Shown here: positions 8,267 to 17,162 of the stretch, piece by piece
Layout of the letters: each line of letters starts with the position of its first letter
How positions within the stretch are numbered: the first letter of the stretch is position 1
Notes under the pieces: generated by a model
What the model was told of the DNA's origin: nothing
Seen by the model: only the letters and a program-made list of their open reading frames with translations
Database searches by the model: none
Assembly: GCF_012524205.1 (NCBI RefSeq)
Contig: NZ_JABACI010000003.1
Location: 248,001-312,000 of the forward strand
From: Microbacterium salsuginis
GTDB taxonomy: Bacteria > Actinomycetota > Actinomycetes > Actinomycetales > Microbacteriaceae
Direction: 5' to 3'
DNA length: 64,000 nucleotides
Translations under genes and position numbers: made by a program

Positions 8267-10639
8267 TCAGGGCTCGGGGGTGACCATGACCTCGGCGTGC
8301 AGCGCCCGGCCGAACCCGACGTGGCGGGGTCCGCCCGTGATCCGCACCGAGCGGGTCGCGACGATGTCGGCGCTGGAGCGTCCGAACCCGAGCACGATCT
8401 CGCCAGGCTCGACCACGCGTCGCCCGTCGGGTCCGGTGAAGGCCGTGAGATCCGCGGGAACCTGGAACGACACGCGCACGCGCTCGCCCGCCTCGAGAGG
8501 CACACGTGCGTACGCGACAAGCCGCTGCACCGGGCGCACCACCGAGGCCACGGGATCATGCAGGTACAGTTGCACGATCTCGACGCCGGCGCGGTCGCTC
8601 GCGTTGCCGATGTGGATCGACACGGTGACCGAGCCGTCGGTGGCCAGCTCCGGCGCCGAGGCGACGGGATCGGACCACACCGACAGCGCGTATCCGAGCC
8701 CGTGGCCGAACGCGTACGCCGGCGACGGGTCGATGTTCGAGACGCCGTTCGGGCGCGCGAGGGGCGAGGCGAGGTAGGTCGAGGGCTGTGCGCCGGGGTC
8801 GCGCGGGACGCTCACCGGCAACCGGCCGCTGGGGTTGACGCGGCCGCTCAGCACGCCGGCGATCGCGCCGGTGCCCTCCTCGCCTGCGAAGAACGTCTGC
8901 ACGATGGCGGCGGCGCGTTCGGGCGCCGAGCCGAGCGCGTAGGGGCGGCCGGCCAGCAGGGTCACCACCGTCGACGCACCGGTGTCGAGCACGGCATCCA
9001 GCAGCGCCTGCTGCGCGCCGGGCAGCGTGAGGTCGGCGGCATCGCAGCCCTCGCCGCTCGTGCCGCGGCCGAAGAGCCCGGCCCGATCGCCGAGCGCCAG
9101 CACCACGACATCCGCGTCACGGGCGGCGGCGAGCGCCTCGTCGAAGCCGTCCGTCTCTCCGCCGTCGATCGTCGTCCCGGCCACGTGCACGATCTCGGCG
9201 TGCGGGAACTCCGCCGCGAGCGCCTCGCGCAGGGTGGGCAGCGAGATGCCGATGGGGAATTCCGGATGCCGCACGCCCACGTGCGACGGGAACGAATAGC
9301 ACCCCAGCACCGCGTACGGGTCGTCCGCGGCGGGGCCGACGACCGCGATGCGGGCGGGGTGGGCGAGCGGCAGGACGCCGTCGTTGCGGAGCAGGACGAC
9401 CGCCTCTTCGGCGATGCGGCGCGCCAGTGCGCGGTTGGCCGGAGGGTCCAGGTCGACGCGCCCGCGGACCCCGTCGGCTGACGGGTCGGGAATGTCCGCG
9501 AGCACGTCGGGCACCGGCGACCAGTCGGGGTCGAGCAGGCCGAGTTCGGCCTTCTGGCGCAGGACGCGGTGCAGCGCCCGGTCCACGAGCGCCTCGTCGA
9601 CCTGGCCGGCCTCGACCGCGCGCACGAACTCGGCGCCGAAGGTCTTCACGGTGGGCAGCTCGACGTCGATGCCCGCCGCGAGGGCTGCGGCCGCGGCATC
9701 CGTCCACGTCTCGGCGACGCCGTGCAGCTGGCGCAGGAACGCGATCGAGAAGTAGTCGGCGACGACCGTGCCCTCGAAGCCCCACTCGTCGCGGAGCAGC
9801 GCGGTCAGCAGACGGGCGTCGGCGGCGGTCGGGATGCCGTCCAGATCGGTATAGGAGTTCATGACCGAGCGCACGCCGCTCTCGCGGATCGCCATCTCGA
9901 ACGGGGGCAGCAGCACATCGGCGAGCTCGCGCGGACCCACCGAGACCGGCGCGAGGTTGCGCCCGCCCTTGGACGCCGAGTATCCGACGAAGTGCTTGAG
10001 CGTCGCCACGACGCCGGCCGACTCGACACCCTGGATGTACGCGGTCGCGACCGTGCCGACGAGGTACGGGTCCTCGCCGATGGTCTCTTCCACACGCCCC
10101 CAGCGGGCATCGCGCACGACGTCGAGCACCGGGGCGAGCCCCTGATGCACCCCGACCGAGCGCATGTCGGAGCCGATCCGCTCCCCCATCTCGCGTACCA
10201 GCGAGGGGTCGAACGTCGCACCCCAGCTGAGCGGCACCGGGTAGGCGGTGGCACTCCACGTCGCGAAGCCCGCGAGGCACTCCTCGTGTGCGAGCGCCGG
10301 GATGCCGAACCGGTTCGCGGCCACGATGCGCTGCTGCGCGCGCTGCAGCGACAGCGCGCCCGTCGCCGGATCGACCGGCGCGGTGCCGAAGGGACGGGTC
10401 AGCTGGCCGAGGCCCGACGGCAGGATCGCGTCGAGATCGATGTGGTCGTCCATGTCGTGCTGGTGCGGCGCGACGTCTTCGCCGTCGTCGGATGCCCCGA
10501 CCCACACGCCGTACAGCTGCGCGACCTTCTCGGCCACCGTCATCTCGGCCACGAGCGCGTCCACGCGCTCGTCGACGGGCAGCGCCGTGTCGTTCCACGG
10601 ACCGCGCGTGCCGGTCGTGGCCTGATCGTTCAGGGTCAT
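8267..10639 (-). CDS. GH3 beta-xylosidase / beta-glucosidase
   Basis: A 790-residue cytoplasmic GH3 glycosidase with the (alpha/beta)8 domain, the alpha/beta sandwich and a C-terminal fibronectin-III-like domain. Asp295 in VVADYFS is the expected nucleophile; the substrate-site motif LKHFVGYSAS is near residues 214-223. No signal peptide is visible. The start is the ATG at 10639, which overlaps the permease stop as ATGA. The order binding protein-permease-permease-GH3 is that of Streptomyces xylobiose operons (bxlEFGA), so hydrolysis of imported xylobiose is the best guess; a glucosidase activity cannot be excluded from sequence. Confidence 0.9.
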   Translation of the reverse strand: MTLNDQATTGTRGPWNDTALPVDERVDALVAEMTVAEKVAQLYGVWVGASDDGEDVAPHQHDMDDHIDLDAILPSGLGQLTRPFGTAPVDPATGALSLQRAQQRIVAANRFGIPALAHEECLAGFATWSATAYPVPLSWGATFDPSLVREMGERIGSDMRSVGVHQGLAPVLDVVRDARWGRVEETIGEDPYLVGTVATAYIQGVESAGVVATLKHFVGYSASKGGRNLAPVSVGPRELADVLLPPFEMAIRESGVRSVMNSYTDLDGIPTAADARLLTALLRDEWGFEGTVVADYFSIAFLRQLHGVAETWTDAAAAALAAGIDVELPTVKTFGAEFVRAVEAGQVDEALVDRALHRVLRQKAELGLLDPDWSPVPDVLADIPDPSADGVRGRVDLDPPANRALARRIAEEAVVLLRNDGVLPLAHPARIAVVGPAADDPYAVLGCYSFPSHVGVRHPEFPIGISLPTLREALAAEFPHAEIVHVAGTTIDGGETDGFDEALAAARDADVVVLALGDRAGLFGRGTSGEGCDAADLTLPGAQQALLDAVLDTGASTVVTLLAGRPYALGSAPERAAAIVQTFFAGEEGTGAIAGVLSGRVNPSGRLPVSVPRDPGAQPSTYLASPLARPNGVSNIDPSPAYAFGHGLGYALSVWSDPVASAPELATDGSVTVSIHIGNASDRAGVEIVQLYLHDPVASVVRPVQRLVAYARVPLEAGERVRVSFQVPADLTAFTGPDGRRVVEPGEIVLGFGRSSADIVATRSVRITGGPRHVGFGRALHAEVMVTPEP

Positions 10640-11532
10640 CCCTTCACCGCTCCTGTCAGTCCACCCACGATGCGCTTCTCGGCGAGGAGGAAGAACGCGA
10701 GGGCGGGGATCATCGCCAATGAGGTGTAGGCCAGGATCGCACCGGTGTTCTGCGAGTACTGGCTGGAGAACTGCGTCACCCCGAGTGGAAGCGGCCACAG
10801 CTCCTGCGGGAGACTGCCGGTGCTGATCACGAGCAGCGGCAGGAGGTAGCCGTTCCAGCTGGCGACGAACGCCAGGATGCCGACGGTGATGAGGCCGGGC
10901 TTGGACAGCGGCAGCATGATGCGCCAGAAGAACCCGATGCGCGTGGCCCCGTCGATCATCGCCGCCTCTTCGAGCTCGGCGGGGATCGCGCGCAGGAACG
11001 GCACCAGGATGATGATCGTGGTCGGCAGCGCGAACGCGATGCCCGGGATGATCACGCCTAGATACGTTCCGTGCAGGCCGAGCGTCCGCAGCAGCAGGGT
11101 CAGCGGCAGCGCGGCGACGGTCAGCGGGAACATGAGGCCCGCGGCGAAGAGGGTGTAGAGCCCCTGCCGCCCGCGGAAGTCGTAGCGTGCCAGCACGAAG
11201 GCGGCCATGAGGCCGGCGACGACGACACCGATGGTCGTGGCGACCGCCAGCACGGTGCTGGCGAAGACGTTGCCCCAGAAGCGCGGGGCGCCGAGCACCT
11301 CGGCCCAGTTCTGCAGCGTCCACGGGTCGGGGAAGCCCGCCGGGTTCGCGTTGAGGTCGGCGGTGGTGCGCAGACCGCCCATGAAGACGTACAGGACAGG
11401 ACCGACGGCGATCGCCGCGATCACGAGCGCCACGAGGTAGACGAACGGCTGACCCCAGTCGAACCCGCGTCGGACGGGCTGGACGTCGCGCGGCTCGGTG
11501 CCGCCGGTCACGATGGTGGTGGTGGCCGACAT
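10636..11532 (-). CDS. Carbohydrate ABC transporter permease (MalG type)
   Basis: A 298-residue inner-membrane permease with about six transmembrane segments and the binding-protein-dependent EAA loop (ELEEAAMIDGATRIGFFWRIMLPLSKP) that docks on the ATPase. The start ATG at 11532 leaves a single base after the preceding permease stop; an upstream in-frame start would lie inside that gene. Its own stop overlaps the GH3 start. No ATPase gene is in the operon; actinobacterial sugar importers commonly share an MsiK-type ATPase encoded elsewhere. Confidence 0.92.
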   Translation of the reverse strand: MSATTTIVTGGTEPRDVQPVRRGFDWGQPFVYLVALVIAAIAVGPVLYVFMGGLRTTADLNANPAGFPDPWTLQNWAEVLGAPRFWGNVFASTVLAVATTIGVVVAGLMAAFVLARYDFRGRQGLYTLFAAGLMFPLTVAALPLTLLLRTLGLHGTYLGVIIPGIAFALPTTIIILVPFLRAIPAELEEAAMIDGATRIGFFWRIMLPLSKPGLITVGILAFVASWNGYLLPLLVISTGSLPQELWPLPLGVTQFSSQYSQNTGAILAYTSLAMIPALAFFLLAEKRIVGGLTGAVKG

Positions 11533-11533
11533 G

Positions 11534-12571
11534 TCAACGCACCTTTCGCTTGTGGCGGACGCCGGCCTCACGCCCGCGGCGGGCACCGGCTCCTGTGATC
11601 GATCCCGCGAGGTCGCGGCGCAGCGCGAAGCGCTGATACACGAGGGCGATGACCAGCGAGATGACGAACAGGATCACGGCGATGGCGCTGCCGTAGCCCG
11701 GCTGCCCGGCGAACTGACCCTGCTGCACCATGTAGGTCGCCATGGACTCGGTGCCGATCCGTCTCACTGCGGGCGAGACGGTGACCCAGATCATGTCGAA
11801 GACCTGCAGCGAGCCGATGATCGACAGGAAAGCCCAGATGCGGATCGTGGGGCCGAGGAGCGGCAGCGTGACGTACCGCTGGATCTGCCACCAGCTGGCT
11901 CCGTCGATCGCCGCGGCCTCGGCCAGCTCGTCGGGCACTCCTTGGAGCCCGGCGAGCATGAGCAGGATCGCGAATCCGATGTACTTCCAGGTGAGGATGA
12001 AGAAGATGGTCCACAGCGCGAGCGTGGGATCAGCGAGCCAGTTCTTGGCCAGGGCGCCGAGTCCGATCGACTCGAGGGTGGCGTTGAGCGCGCCGGAGGG
12101 CTGCAGGATGAGGCGCCACGACAGACCCGCGATGACCTCGGCGAGCACGTACGGCACGAAGATCAGCAGTCGGAACACGCTGCGACCGCGCAGGCGCCTG
12201 TTCAGCAGCAGCGCGATGGCGATCGCGATGGGGCCCTGCACGAGCAGCGACATGAACAGGATGAAGAACGTGTTGCCGATGGCGCGCTGGAACTCGGGTG
12301 TCGTCAGCGCGCGCACGTAGTTGTCGAGGCCGATGAACCGGCCGGAGTCGGCGAGATGCGACCACTGGAACGCGGGCGGCAGGTTGTAGAGGCTGTAGAC
12401 CGCCGCGAGGATCACCGGCAGGATCACGAAGCCGAGGAACAGCACGAGGGCGGGAGTGACGAAGAAGAAGATCTCGAGGCGCTTGCGCCCCTCGCCGCGC
12501 CGCTTCCGGCGCACGGGTGCAGGGCCCGGGCCCGCGGTGACCGCGGGCCCGGGTGTGGTGAGAGTGGTCAT
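11534..12571 (-). CDS. Carbohydrate ABC transporter permease (MalF type)
   Basis: A 345-residue membrane permease. After a charged N-terminal tail rich in Pro, Lys and Arg come about six transmembrane helices and the EAA motif (ELAEAAAIDGASWWQIQRYVTLPLL). It pairs with the MalG-type permease immediately downstream and with the lipoprotein encoded 3 bases upstream to form one importer, most likely for xylo-oligosaccharides given the xylanase and GH3 neighbours. Confidence 0.92.
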   Translation of the reverse strand: MTTLTTPGPAVTAGPGPAPVRRKRRGEGRKRLEIFFFVTPALVLFLGFVILPVILAAVYSLYNLPPAFQWSHLADSGRFIGLDNYVRALTTPEFQRAIGNTFFILFMSLLVQGPIAIAIALLLNRRLRGRSVFRLLIFVPYVLAEVIAGLSWRLILQPSGALNATLESIGLGALAKNWLADPTLALWTIFFILTWKYIGFAILLMLAGLQGVPDELAEAAAIDGASWWQIQRYVTLPLLGPTIRIWAFLSIIGSLQVFDMIWVTVSPAVRRIGTESMATYMVQQGQFAGQPGYGSAIAVILFVISLVIALVYQRFALRRDLAGSITGAGARRGREAGVRHKRKVR

Positions 12572-12574
12572 GGC

Positions 12575-13867
12575 CTACAGAGTCGCTGCCGCGTCCTGCA
12601 TGCGCTTGACGACGTCTTCGGGCGAACCGTTGCCGGCGAACAGGTTGACGATTCCCTCGTTCATGGCGTTGCCGACGGTGGTGCCGAACGCCGTGTCGAA
12701 CCAGAGCTGGACGAAGGATGCCTCGGCGAGCCCCGCCGCGACGGCCTGGAGGTTCTCGTCCTCGATCGCGTCCTGTGCCGCGGGCACCGTCGGGATGCCG
12801 GAGCCGCTCTCGGCGAAGCGCCGCTGCACGTCTTCGCTCATGATGTACGCGAGCAGGTCGGCGCACTCCGGCGGGGCCTCGGCCGCACAGCCGAAGCCGT
12901 CGCCGCCGCCCAGTGCGGCCGTCGGGTCGCCGGCCGCCCCCTCGATGCCGGGCATCGGGAACCAGCCGAGGAACGGCGGAACCTGCTCGTCGGGAGTGAG
13001 CCCGCCGATGGTGCCGACGTTCCAGTGACCCATGAGCTCCATGGCCGCCTGGCCGTTGGCGATCATGCCCGCCGAGCTGCCTGCGCCCTCCTGCGGGACC
13101 GTGCCCAGGAAGCCGTCCTGGAACGGCTCGAGGCCGATGAACTCCTGCAGCTGCTCGCCGGCCTCGACCCAGCACGGATCGCTGAAGTCGAACTCGGCCT
13201 CTGCCGCCGCGAGCGTCTCGGGGGAGCAGGACTTGAGCGCGAACTGGTACCACCAGTGCGCGGCGGGCCAGCCAGCACCGGCGCCGACTGCGATCGGCAC
13301 CACGCCGGACTCGCGGAGCGCGCCGACGGCGTCGACGAGCTCATCGAAGGTCTCGGGCACCTCGACGCCGGCCTCGTCGAACATGTCGGTGTTGTACCAG
13401 AAGCCCTCGATGCCGAACGTGAAGGGGATGGCGTAGGTCTCGCCGCCGACCTGCCACGGGCCGACGGTGGCGCCGACGCTCTCGATGGTCTCGGGGATGG
13501 CGTCGTCGAGCGGCATGAGGTAGCCGTTCTCGACCTGGTCGCGCAGCTCGCCGCCCGGCCACACCTGGAAGAGGTCCGGCGGGTCGCCGGCCGCGAGCGC
13601 GTTGGGGATGAGGGTGCGCTGAAGCTCCTCGTTCTGGTAGCCGGTCTGCTCGACATTGACGCCCGGGTTGGCCTCCTCGAACTCGGTCGCCACTTCCTCC
13701 CAGACGTCGGGGAGCGGTCCGTTGGTGGCGTTGTGCCACCACGTGATCGTGACGTCGCCGTCGTCTCCGCCGTCGCCGTCGCCTGCGGCGCATCCGGCGA
13801 GCGCTCCGGCCGCGATCCCTGTGGCGGCGACTGCGGCGAAGACGCGCATTTTGCTGCGTGTGTTCAT
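12575..13867 (-). CDS. Sugar-binding lipoprotein of ABC importer
   Basis: A 430-residue extracellular solute-binding protein (family 1). The start MNTRSKMR leads into a lipoprotein signal peptide with lipobox LAGC (Cys at about residue 25) and an Asp/Gly-rich linker. The mature protein has the typical start VTITWWHNATNG. A TTG or other start ten codons upstream is possible but would put non-signal residues in front. It is the first gene of the four-gene importer/GH3 operon, with a strong promoter upstream and an operator-like palindrome in the leader. By operon order it corresponds to BxlE, the xylobiose-binding protein. Confidence 0.92.
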   Translation of the reverse strand: MNTRSKMRVFAAVAATGIAAGALAGCAAGDGDGGDDGDVTITWWHNATNGPLPDVWEEVATEFEEANPGVNVEQTGYQNEELQRTLIPNALAAGDPPDLFQVWPGGELRDQVENGYLMPLDDAIPETIESVGATVGPWQVGGETYAIPFTFGIEGFWYNTDMFDEAGVEVPETFDELVDAVGALRESGVVPIAVGAGAGWPAAHWWYQFALKSCSPETLAAAEAEFDFSDPCWVEAGEQLQEFIGLEPFQDGFLGTVPQEGAGSSAGMIANGQAAMELMGHWNVGTIGGLTPDEQVPPFLGWFPMPGIEGAAGDPTAALGGGDGFGCAAEAPPECADLLAYIMSEDVQRRFAESGSGIPTVPAAQDAIEDENLQAVAAGLAEASFVQLWFDTAFGTTVGNAMNEGIVNLFAGNGSPEDVVKRMQDAAATL

Positions 13868-13879
13868 CTTCGAACCTCT

Positions 13880-13905
13880 CGAAAGTTTCGACGTCAACGT
13901 CGAAA
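13880..13905. promoter_or_regulatory. Overlapping operator palindromes upstream of sugar importer operon
   Basis: TTTCGACGTCAACGTCGAAA (13886-13905) is a 20-bp palindrome with 9-bp arms and a CA centre. It overlaps a second palindrome, CGAAAGTTTCG (13880-13890). Both lie in the leader of the binding-protein gene, downstream of its -10 box, where a bound repressor would block transcription. They also lie about 100 bases upstream of the divergent ROK gene. Either the ROK protein or the LacI protein at 3685 could bind. Confidence 0.65.
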
Positions 13906-13922
13906 GTGATGTGGACCCGGCA

Positions 13923-13952
13923 AGAGTACGACGGAATCAGATTTGAGGTCAA
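13923..13952 (-). promoter_or_regulatory. Promoter of the sugar importer/GH3 operon
   Basis: Read on the minus strand: -35 TTGACC (13952-13947), an 18-base spacer, then -10 TACTCT (13928-13923). Transcription would start near 13916, giving a leader of about 50 bases that carries the operator palindromes. Confidence 0.6.
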
Positions 13953-13988
13953 GGCCAACAAATACCGATTCGGCAACGGCCCAGCCCC

Positions 13989-13994
13989 TACAGT
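13989..13994 (+). promoter_or_regulatory. -10 element TACAGT of the ROK gene, probably leaderless
   Basis: TACAGT ends 7 bases before the GTG at 14002, implying a leaderless transcript. No convincing -35 box is visible. Confidence 0.45.
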
Positions 13995-14001
13995 GAGGAT
14001 C

Positions 14002-15159
14002 GTGAGTGATCCGACACCGGCGGAGGGCGTCCGTCAGCGCAATCTCGCCCGCCTCCTGCGTCTGGTCCACCTGGAAGGACCGCTCTCGCGCGCAGCGCTC
14101 ACGGAGTCGACCGGATTGAACCGCTCGACCATCGCCGACCTCGTCGCCGAGCTCGCCCGCGAAGGGCTGGTGGTCGAGCGTGCGCCCGACCCGTCGCGCC
14201 GCGTCGGCCGCCCCTCCCCGGTCGTCGCCGCCGATCCCCGCGTCGTCGCGGTCGCCGCGAACCCCGAGGTCGACGCGCTCACGATCTCGGCCGTAGGCCT
14301 TGACCGTGGCATCCGTCTGCGCGAACGCATCGAGGTCGACCACCTCCTCACCCCCGACGAGACGGCGCAGCTCATCGCCGACCGCATCGCCCTCTGGCGC
14401 GACGGTGCGCTGGCCGGGTCACGCGTGGTCGCCGTGGGCGTCGCTGTTCCGGGTCTCGTGCGCGCCGCGGACGGGCTCGTGCGCAACGCTCCGCACCTGC
14501 GCTGGACCGAAGCGCCCGTGCGCGACCTCGTCGCGGACGCGACCGGACTTCCGACCGCGGTCGACAATGACGCGACGCTCGGAGCACTGGCCGAGCATCT
14601 CTTCGGCGCCGCGCGCGGCATCGACCACGTGGTCTACCTCAACGGCGGCGCGAGCGGCATCGGCGGCGGGCTCATCGTGCACGGGATGCCGGTGGCCGGC
14701 GCCGGCGGCTACGCGGGCGAGTTCGGCCAGAACCGGCCCGGGATCGCGTCCGACGCCGACCGCCGCGCCGATCACGGCGTGCTGGAGGACGAGGTCAGCC
14801 GCACGCGGCTGCTCGCCGCAGTCGGCCTGCCGTCCGCCGACGAGCCGACGCTGGCGCGCGCGGTCGCCCAGGCCGGAGCCGCCGCGGCCGACGAGGTCGC
14901 GAGGCAGCGCCGCATCCTCTCCACCGCCCTGTCGAACGCGGTCAACGTGCTCAATCCATCGGTGGTCGTGCTGGGCGGCTTCCTCGCCACGATCGCCGAG
15001 GTCGACATCCCGGGGCTCACCGCGCTGGTGCGCGAGCAGGCGATGGCGGCGAACGGCGACGACCTCGAGATCCGTGTCGCCTCGCTCGCGGAGGACCGAC
15101 TGCTGATCGGCGCGGCCGAGGCCGCATTCGCCGAGCTGCTGCGCGATCCGACCTCCTGA
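14002..15159 (+). CDS. ROK-family transcriptional regulator
   Basis: A 385-residue NagC/XylR-type repressor: an N-terminal winged helix (RQRNLARLLRLVHLEGPLSR, then LNRSTIADLVAELAREGLV) followed by a sugar-kinase-like ROK domain with NGGASGIGGGLIVHG. The zinc-binding cysteine cluster (CGxxGCxE) normally found in ROK proteins is absent; that position reads RRADHGVLEDE. Divergent transcription from the sugar-importer operon across an operator-like palindrome argues that it controls the operon in response to a xylan-derived sugar. GTG at 14002 is chosen; an ATG upstream would extend across the operator and give a non-family N-terminus. Confidence 0.88.
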   Translation: MSDPTPAEGVRQRNLARLLRLVHLEGPLSRAALTESTGLNRSTIADLVAELAREGLVVERAPDPSRRVGRPSPVVAADPRVVAVAANPEVDALTISAVGLDRGIRLRERIEVDHLLTPDETAQLIADRIALWRDGALAGSRVVAVGVAVPGLVRAADGLVRNAPHLRWTEAPVRDLVADATGLPTAVDNDATLGALAEHLFGAARGIDHVVYLNGGASGIGGGLIVHGMPVAGAGGYAGEFGQNRPGIASDADRRADHGVLEDEVSRTRLLAAVGLPSADEPTLARAVAQAGAAAADEVARQRRILSTALSNAVNVLNPSVVVLGGFLATIAEVDIPGLTALVREQAMAANGDDLEIRVASLAEDRLLIGAAEAAFAELLRDPTS

Positions 15160-15163
15160 CGCG

Positions 15164-15204
15164 CGTTTCGTCTCGCTCGCTTCGCTCCCTCGCTCAACGA
15201 CCGG
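15164..15204. repeat. Intergenic repeat-like sequence between convergent genes
   Basis: The stretch CGTTTCGTCTCGCTCGCTTC ... CGCTCAACGACCGG, internally built of CGCT/CTCG steps, fills the gap between two convergent stops. Its complement, ending GAGACGAAACG, resembles a short intergenic repeat I recall as frequent in Microbacterium genomes. No second copy is in this window, so the repeat status rests on recollection. Confidence 0.35.
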
Positions 15205-15208
15205 TGGC

Positions 15209-16321
15209 TCAGCCGCGTTGCGGTCGTCGCCAGTCCGAGGCGGGCGTGAGCGGCACGAGATCCGGGCGCGAGACGGTGGTCGTGAGCGTCTCGCGGGCGC
15301 CCGAGGCCGCCGAGGCCTGCAGCAGCGTCATGATCTCGAGCACGTGCAGCGCCATGTCACCGCTCGCGCGTCCGTCGCCGGCGACGAAGTCGATCAGGCC
15401 GACACCGCGGCCGGCGTCGACGAATCCCGCCGACGGCTCGAGCGTCTGCCATTCCCCACGGCCGCCTCGCGCGGGGGCAGCGTGCACGCGCACGTCGCCG
15501 GCGAACTGGTTGGGGTCGGGAACGATCAGCGATCCGTCCACGCCGTGGACCTCTATCGGCGCAGTCGTGGACGCGACGCCGTCGAAGCTCATGGTGACGG
15601 TCGAGAGGGCTCCGGATTCGTGATGCAGGATGCCGGTGAGATGCGTGTCGACCTCGACGACGATGCTCTCGCCCGCGCGTGGCCCTGACGCGATCACGCG
15701 CTGGGCGCGCGAGCGCGACGCGGCGCCCGAGACCGAGGTGACGGCACCGAGCAGCTGCACCAGCGACGTGACGTAGTAGGGGCCCATGTCGAGCAGCGGC
15801 CCGCCGCCCTCGAGGTAGTAGAAGTCGGGATGCGGATGCCACGACTCATGGCCCGCCGAGATCCAGGTCGCCGCCGCCGACACCGGCCGGCCGATCCGTC
15901 CCGCGTCGATCGCCGCGCGGGCCGTCTGCACTCCGGTGCCCAGCACCGTATCGGGCGCAGAACCCAGGCGTGTGCCGGCGGTGGCCGCGGCATCCGTCAT
16001 GCGACGCGCGTCGCCCAGTGTCGCCGCCAGCGGCTTCTCGCCATAGACGTCCTTGCCGTTCGCGATCGCGGCCAGGGCGATCTCGGCGTGCGCTCCGGGG
16101 ACGGTGAGGTTGAGGACCGTCCGGATGCCGGGGTCCGCGAGCAGCTCGGCGGGGCTCAGGGCGCGGCAGCCGGGGATCGCCTCTGCGGCGGCGGCTGCCC
16201 GCGCCGGATCGAGGTCGGCGACGGCGGCGATGCGCACCGCGTCGGCGTCCCGCAGCGTGTCGAGGTACTGCTTCGAGATGACGCCGAGGCCGACGATGCC
16301 TACCGGGTGCGCGCTGCCCAC
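15209..16321 (-). CDS. Gfo/Idh/MocA family NAD(P)-dependent oxidoreductase
   Basis: A 370-residue sugar or polyol dehydrogenase with an N-terminal Rossmann fold (GIVGLGVISKQYL) and the family motif EKPLAAT that supplies the catalytic Lys. The GTG start at 16321 lies inside the end of the ThuA gene (22-base overlap) and follows GAGGGGG, which supports it; the long upstream extension in this frame is antisense noise. It is co-transcribed with the ThuA protein. A paralogue of the same length class is at 35821 and shares the APDTVLG-GVQTA segment. The substrate is unknown. Confidence 0.88.
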   Translation of the reverse strand: MGSAHPVGIVGLGVISKQYLDTLRDADAVRIAAVADLDPARAAAAAEAIPGCRALSPAELLADPGIRTVLNLTVPGAHAEIALAAIANGKDVYGEKPLAATLGDARRMTDAAATAGTRLGSAPDTVLGTGVQTARAAIDAGRIGRPVSAAATWISAGHESWHPHPDFYYLEGGGPLLDMGPYYVTSLVQLLGAVTSVSGAASRSRAQRVIASGPRAGESIVVEVDTHLTGILHHESGALSTVTMSFDGVASTTAPIEVHGVDGSLIVPDPNQFAGDVRVHAAPARGGRGEWQTLEPSAGFVDAGRGVGLIDFVAGDGRASGDMALHVLEIMTLLQASAASGARETLTTTVSRPDLVPLTPASDWRRPQRG

Positions 16322-16998
16322 AGCATCCCCCTCTCGATGATCGTGCGCACGTTGGCGTCCTGCAGGACGTCGGGGCTGTGACCCGGCGTGGCCACGAAGA
16401 CGCGGCCACGACCCCAGTCGCGCGTCCATACGGCCGGCGAGACGATCGGCCGGTGCCACGGGTGGTACGGCTGCACCGGGTGCGTCGTGGTGGCGAGCAC
16501 GTCGTTCAGGTCGTCGTGCAGCACCCAGTACTGCTCGGTGTGGAGCGCGAAGTCGTCGATGCCGGCCATGATCTCGTGGCCCCGGCCGAGGTCGGTGAGC
16601 TCCACGGTGTAGTCGAGGTAGTTGTCGGACTGGTCGCCGTGCACCTCGTCGGGATGCTTCGAGGGATGCGTGGCGAACTGGCCGCCGACGAGCTGCAGGT
16701 AGTCCGAGCTCGCGCGGTACGAATCGGCGATGCCGCCGTGCCAGCCCGCGAGTCCGGTGCCGGCGGCGACCGCATCTCGAAGGCCGCGGACGGCCTCCTG
16801 CGAGATCTCGGACATCGTGACGCTCTGCACGATCAGATCGGTCGCCGCCATGCGGTCGGCATCGGCATAGGTCTGGGGATCCGTCTCGATCGCGACGTCG
16901 AACCCGCTCTCGCGCAGGAAGGGCACGAACAGGTCGGTCGCCTCGACCGGGTGGTGGCCGTCCCATCCACCGCGGACGACGAGTGCGGCGCGGGTCAT
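16300..16998 (-). CDS. ThuA-domain protein (trehalose-utilisation family)
   Basis: A 232-residue protein with a class I glutamine-amidotransferase-like fold of the ThuA family. The conserved GLAGWHGGIADSY and YHPWHRPIVSPAVWTRDWGRGRVF segments are present. ThuA proteins are found beside Gfo/Idh dehydrogenases in sugar-catabolic operons, and ThuA of Sinorhizobium has been linked to oxidation of trehalose-type disaccharides; the exact reaction here is not known. The ATG at 16998 is chosen because the longer upstream reading lacks family similarity and runs across the operator region. It is divergent from a LacI gene. Confidence 0.85.
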   Translation of the reverse strand: MTRAALVVRGGWDGHHPVEATDLFVPFLRESGFDVAIETDPQTYADADRMAATDLIVQSVTMSEISQEAVRGLRDAVAAGTGLAGWHGGIADSYRASSDYLQLVGGQFATHPSKHPDEVHGDQSDNYLDYTVELTDLGRGHEIMAGIDDFALHTEQYWVLHDDLNDVLATTTHPVQPYHPWHRPIVSPAVWTRDWGRGRVFVATPGHSPDVLQDANVRTIIERGMLWAARTR

Positions 16999-17152
16999 GC
17001 GGTGGTCTCCGCGAGCGTCGGCGCTGTGAGGGCGGAGGCGCGCACTCTTTCCGCGACGGGAGTGTCGTGCTGCGGGCGGGATGTCTTCGACGTCATTGGC
17101 AGGGCCTTTCCAGCCTTCGACCATGCCACGGGCACTCGTGAGCGTCGAGCGG

Positions 17153-17162
17153 TTTGCGCAAA
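17153..17162. promoter_or_regulatory. LacI-type operator TTTGCGCAAA
   Basis: TTTGCGCAAA is a perfect 10-bp palindrome with the central CG typical of LacI-family operators, inside the wider dyad GCGGTTTGCGCAAAACCGC. It lies between the divergent ThuA and LacI genes, 68 bases before the latter. Confidence 0.6.

Noticed and set aside
4786..8559. A 1257-codon antisense frame under the xylanase
   Set aside because: Composition is that of a shadow of the xylanase reading frame; no signal or domain.
15164..15204. Insertion-sequence end
   Set aside because: No transposase gene and no terminal inverted repeat pair; it looks like an intergenic repeat only.
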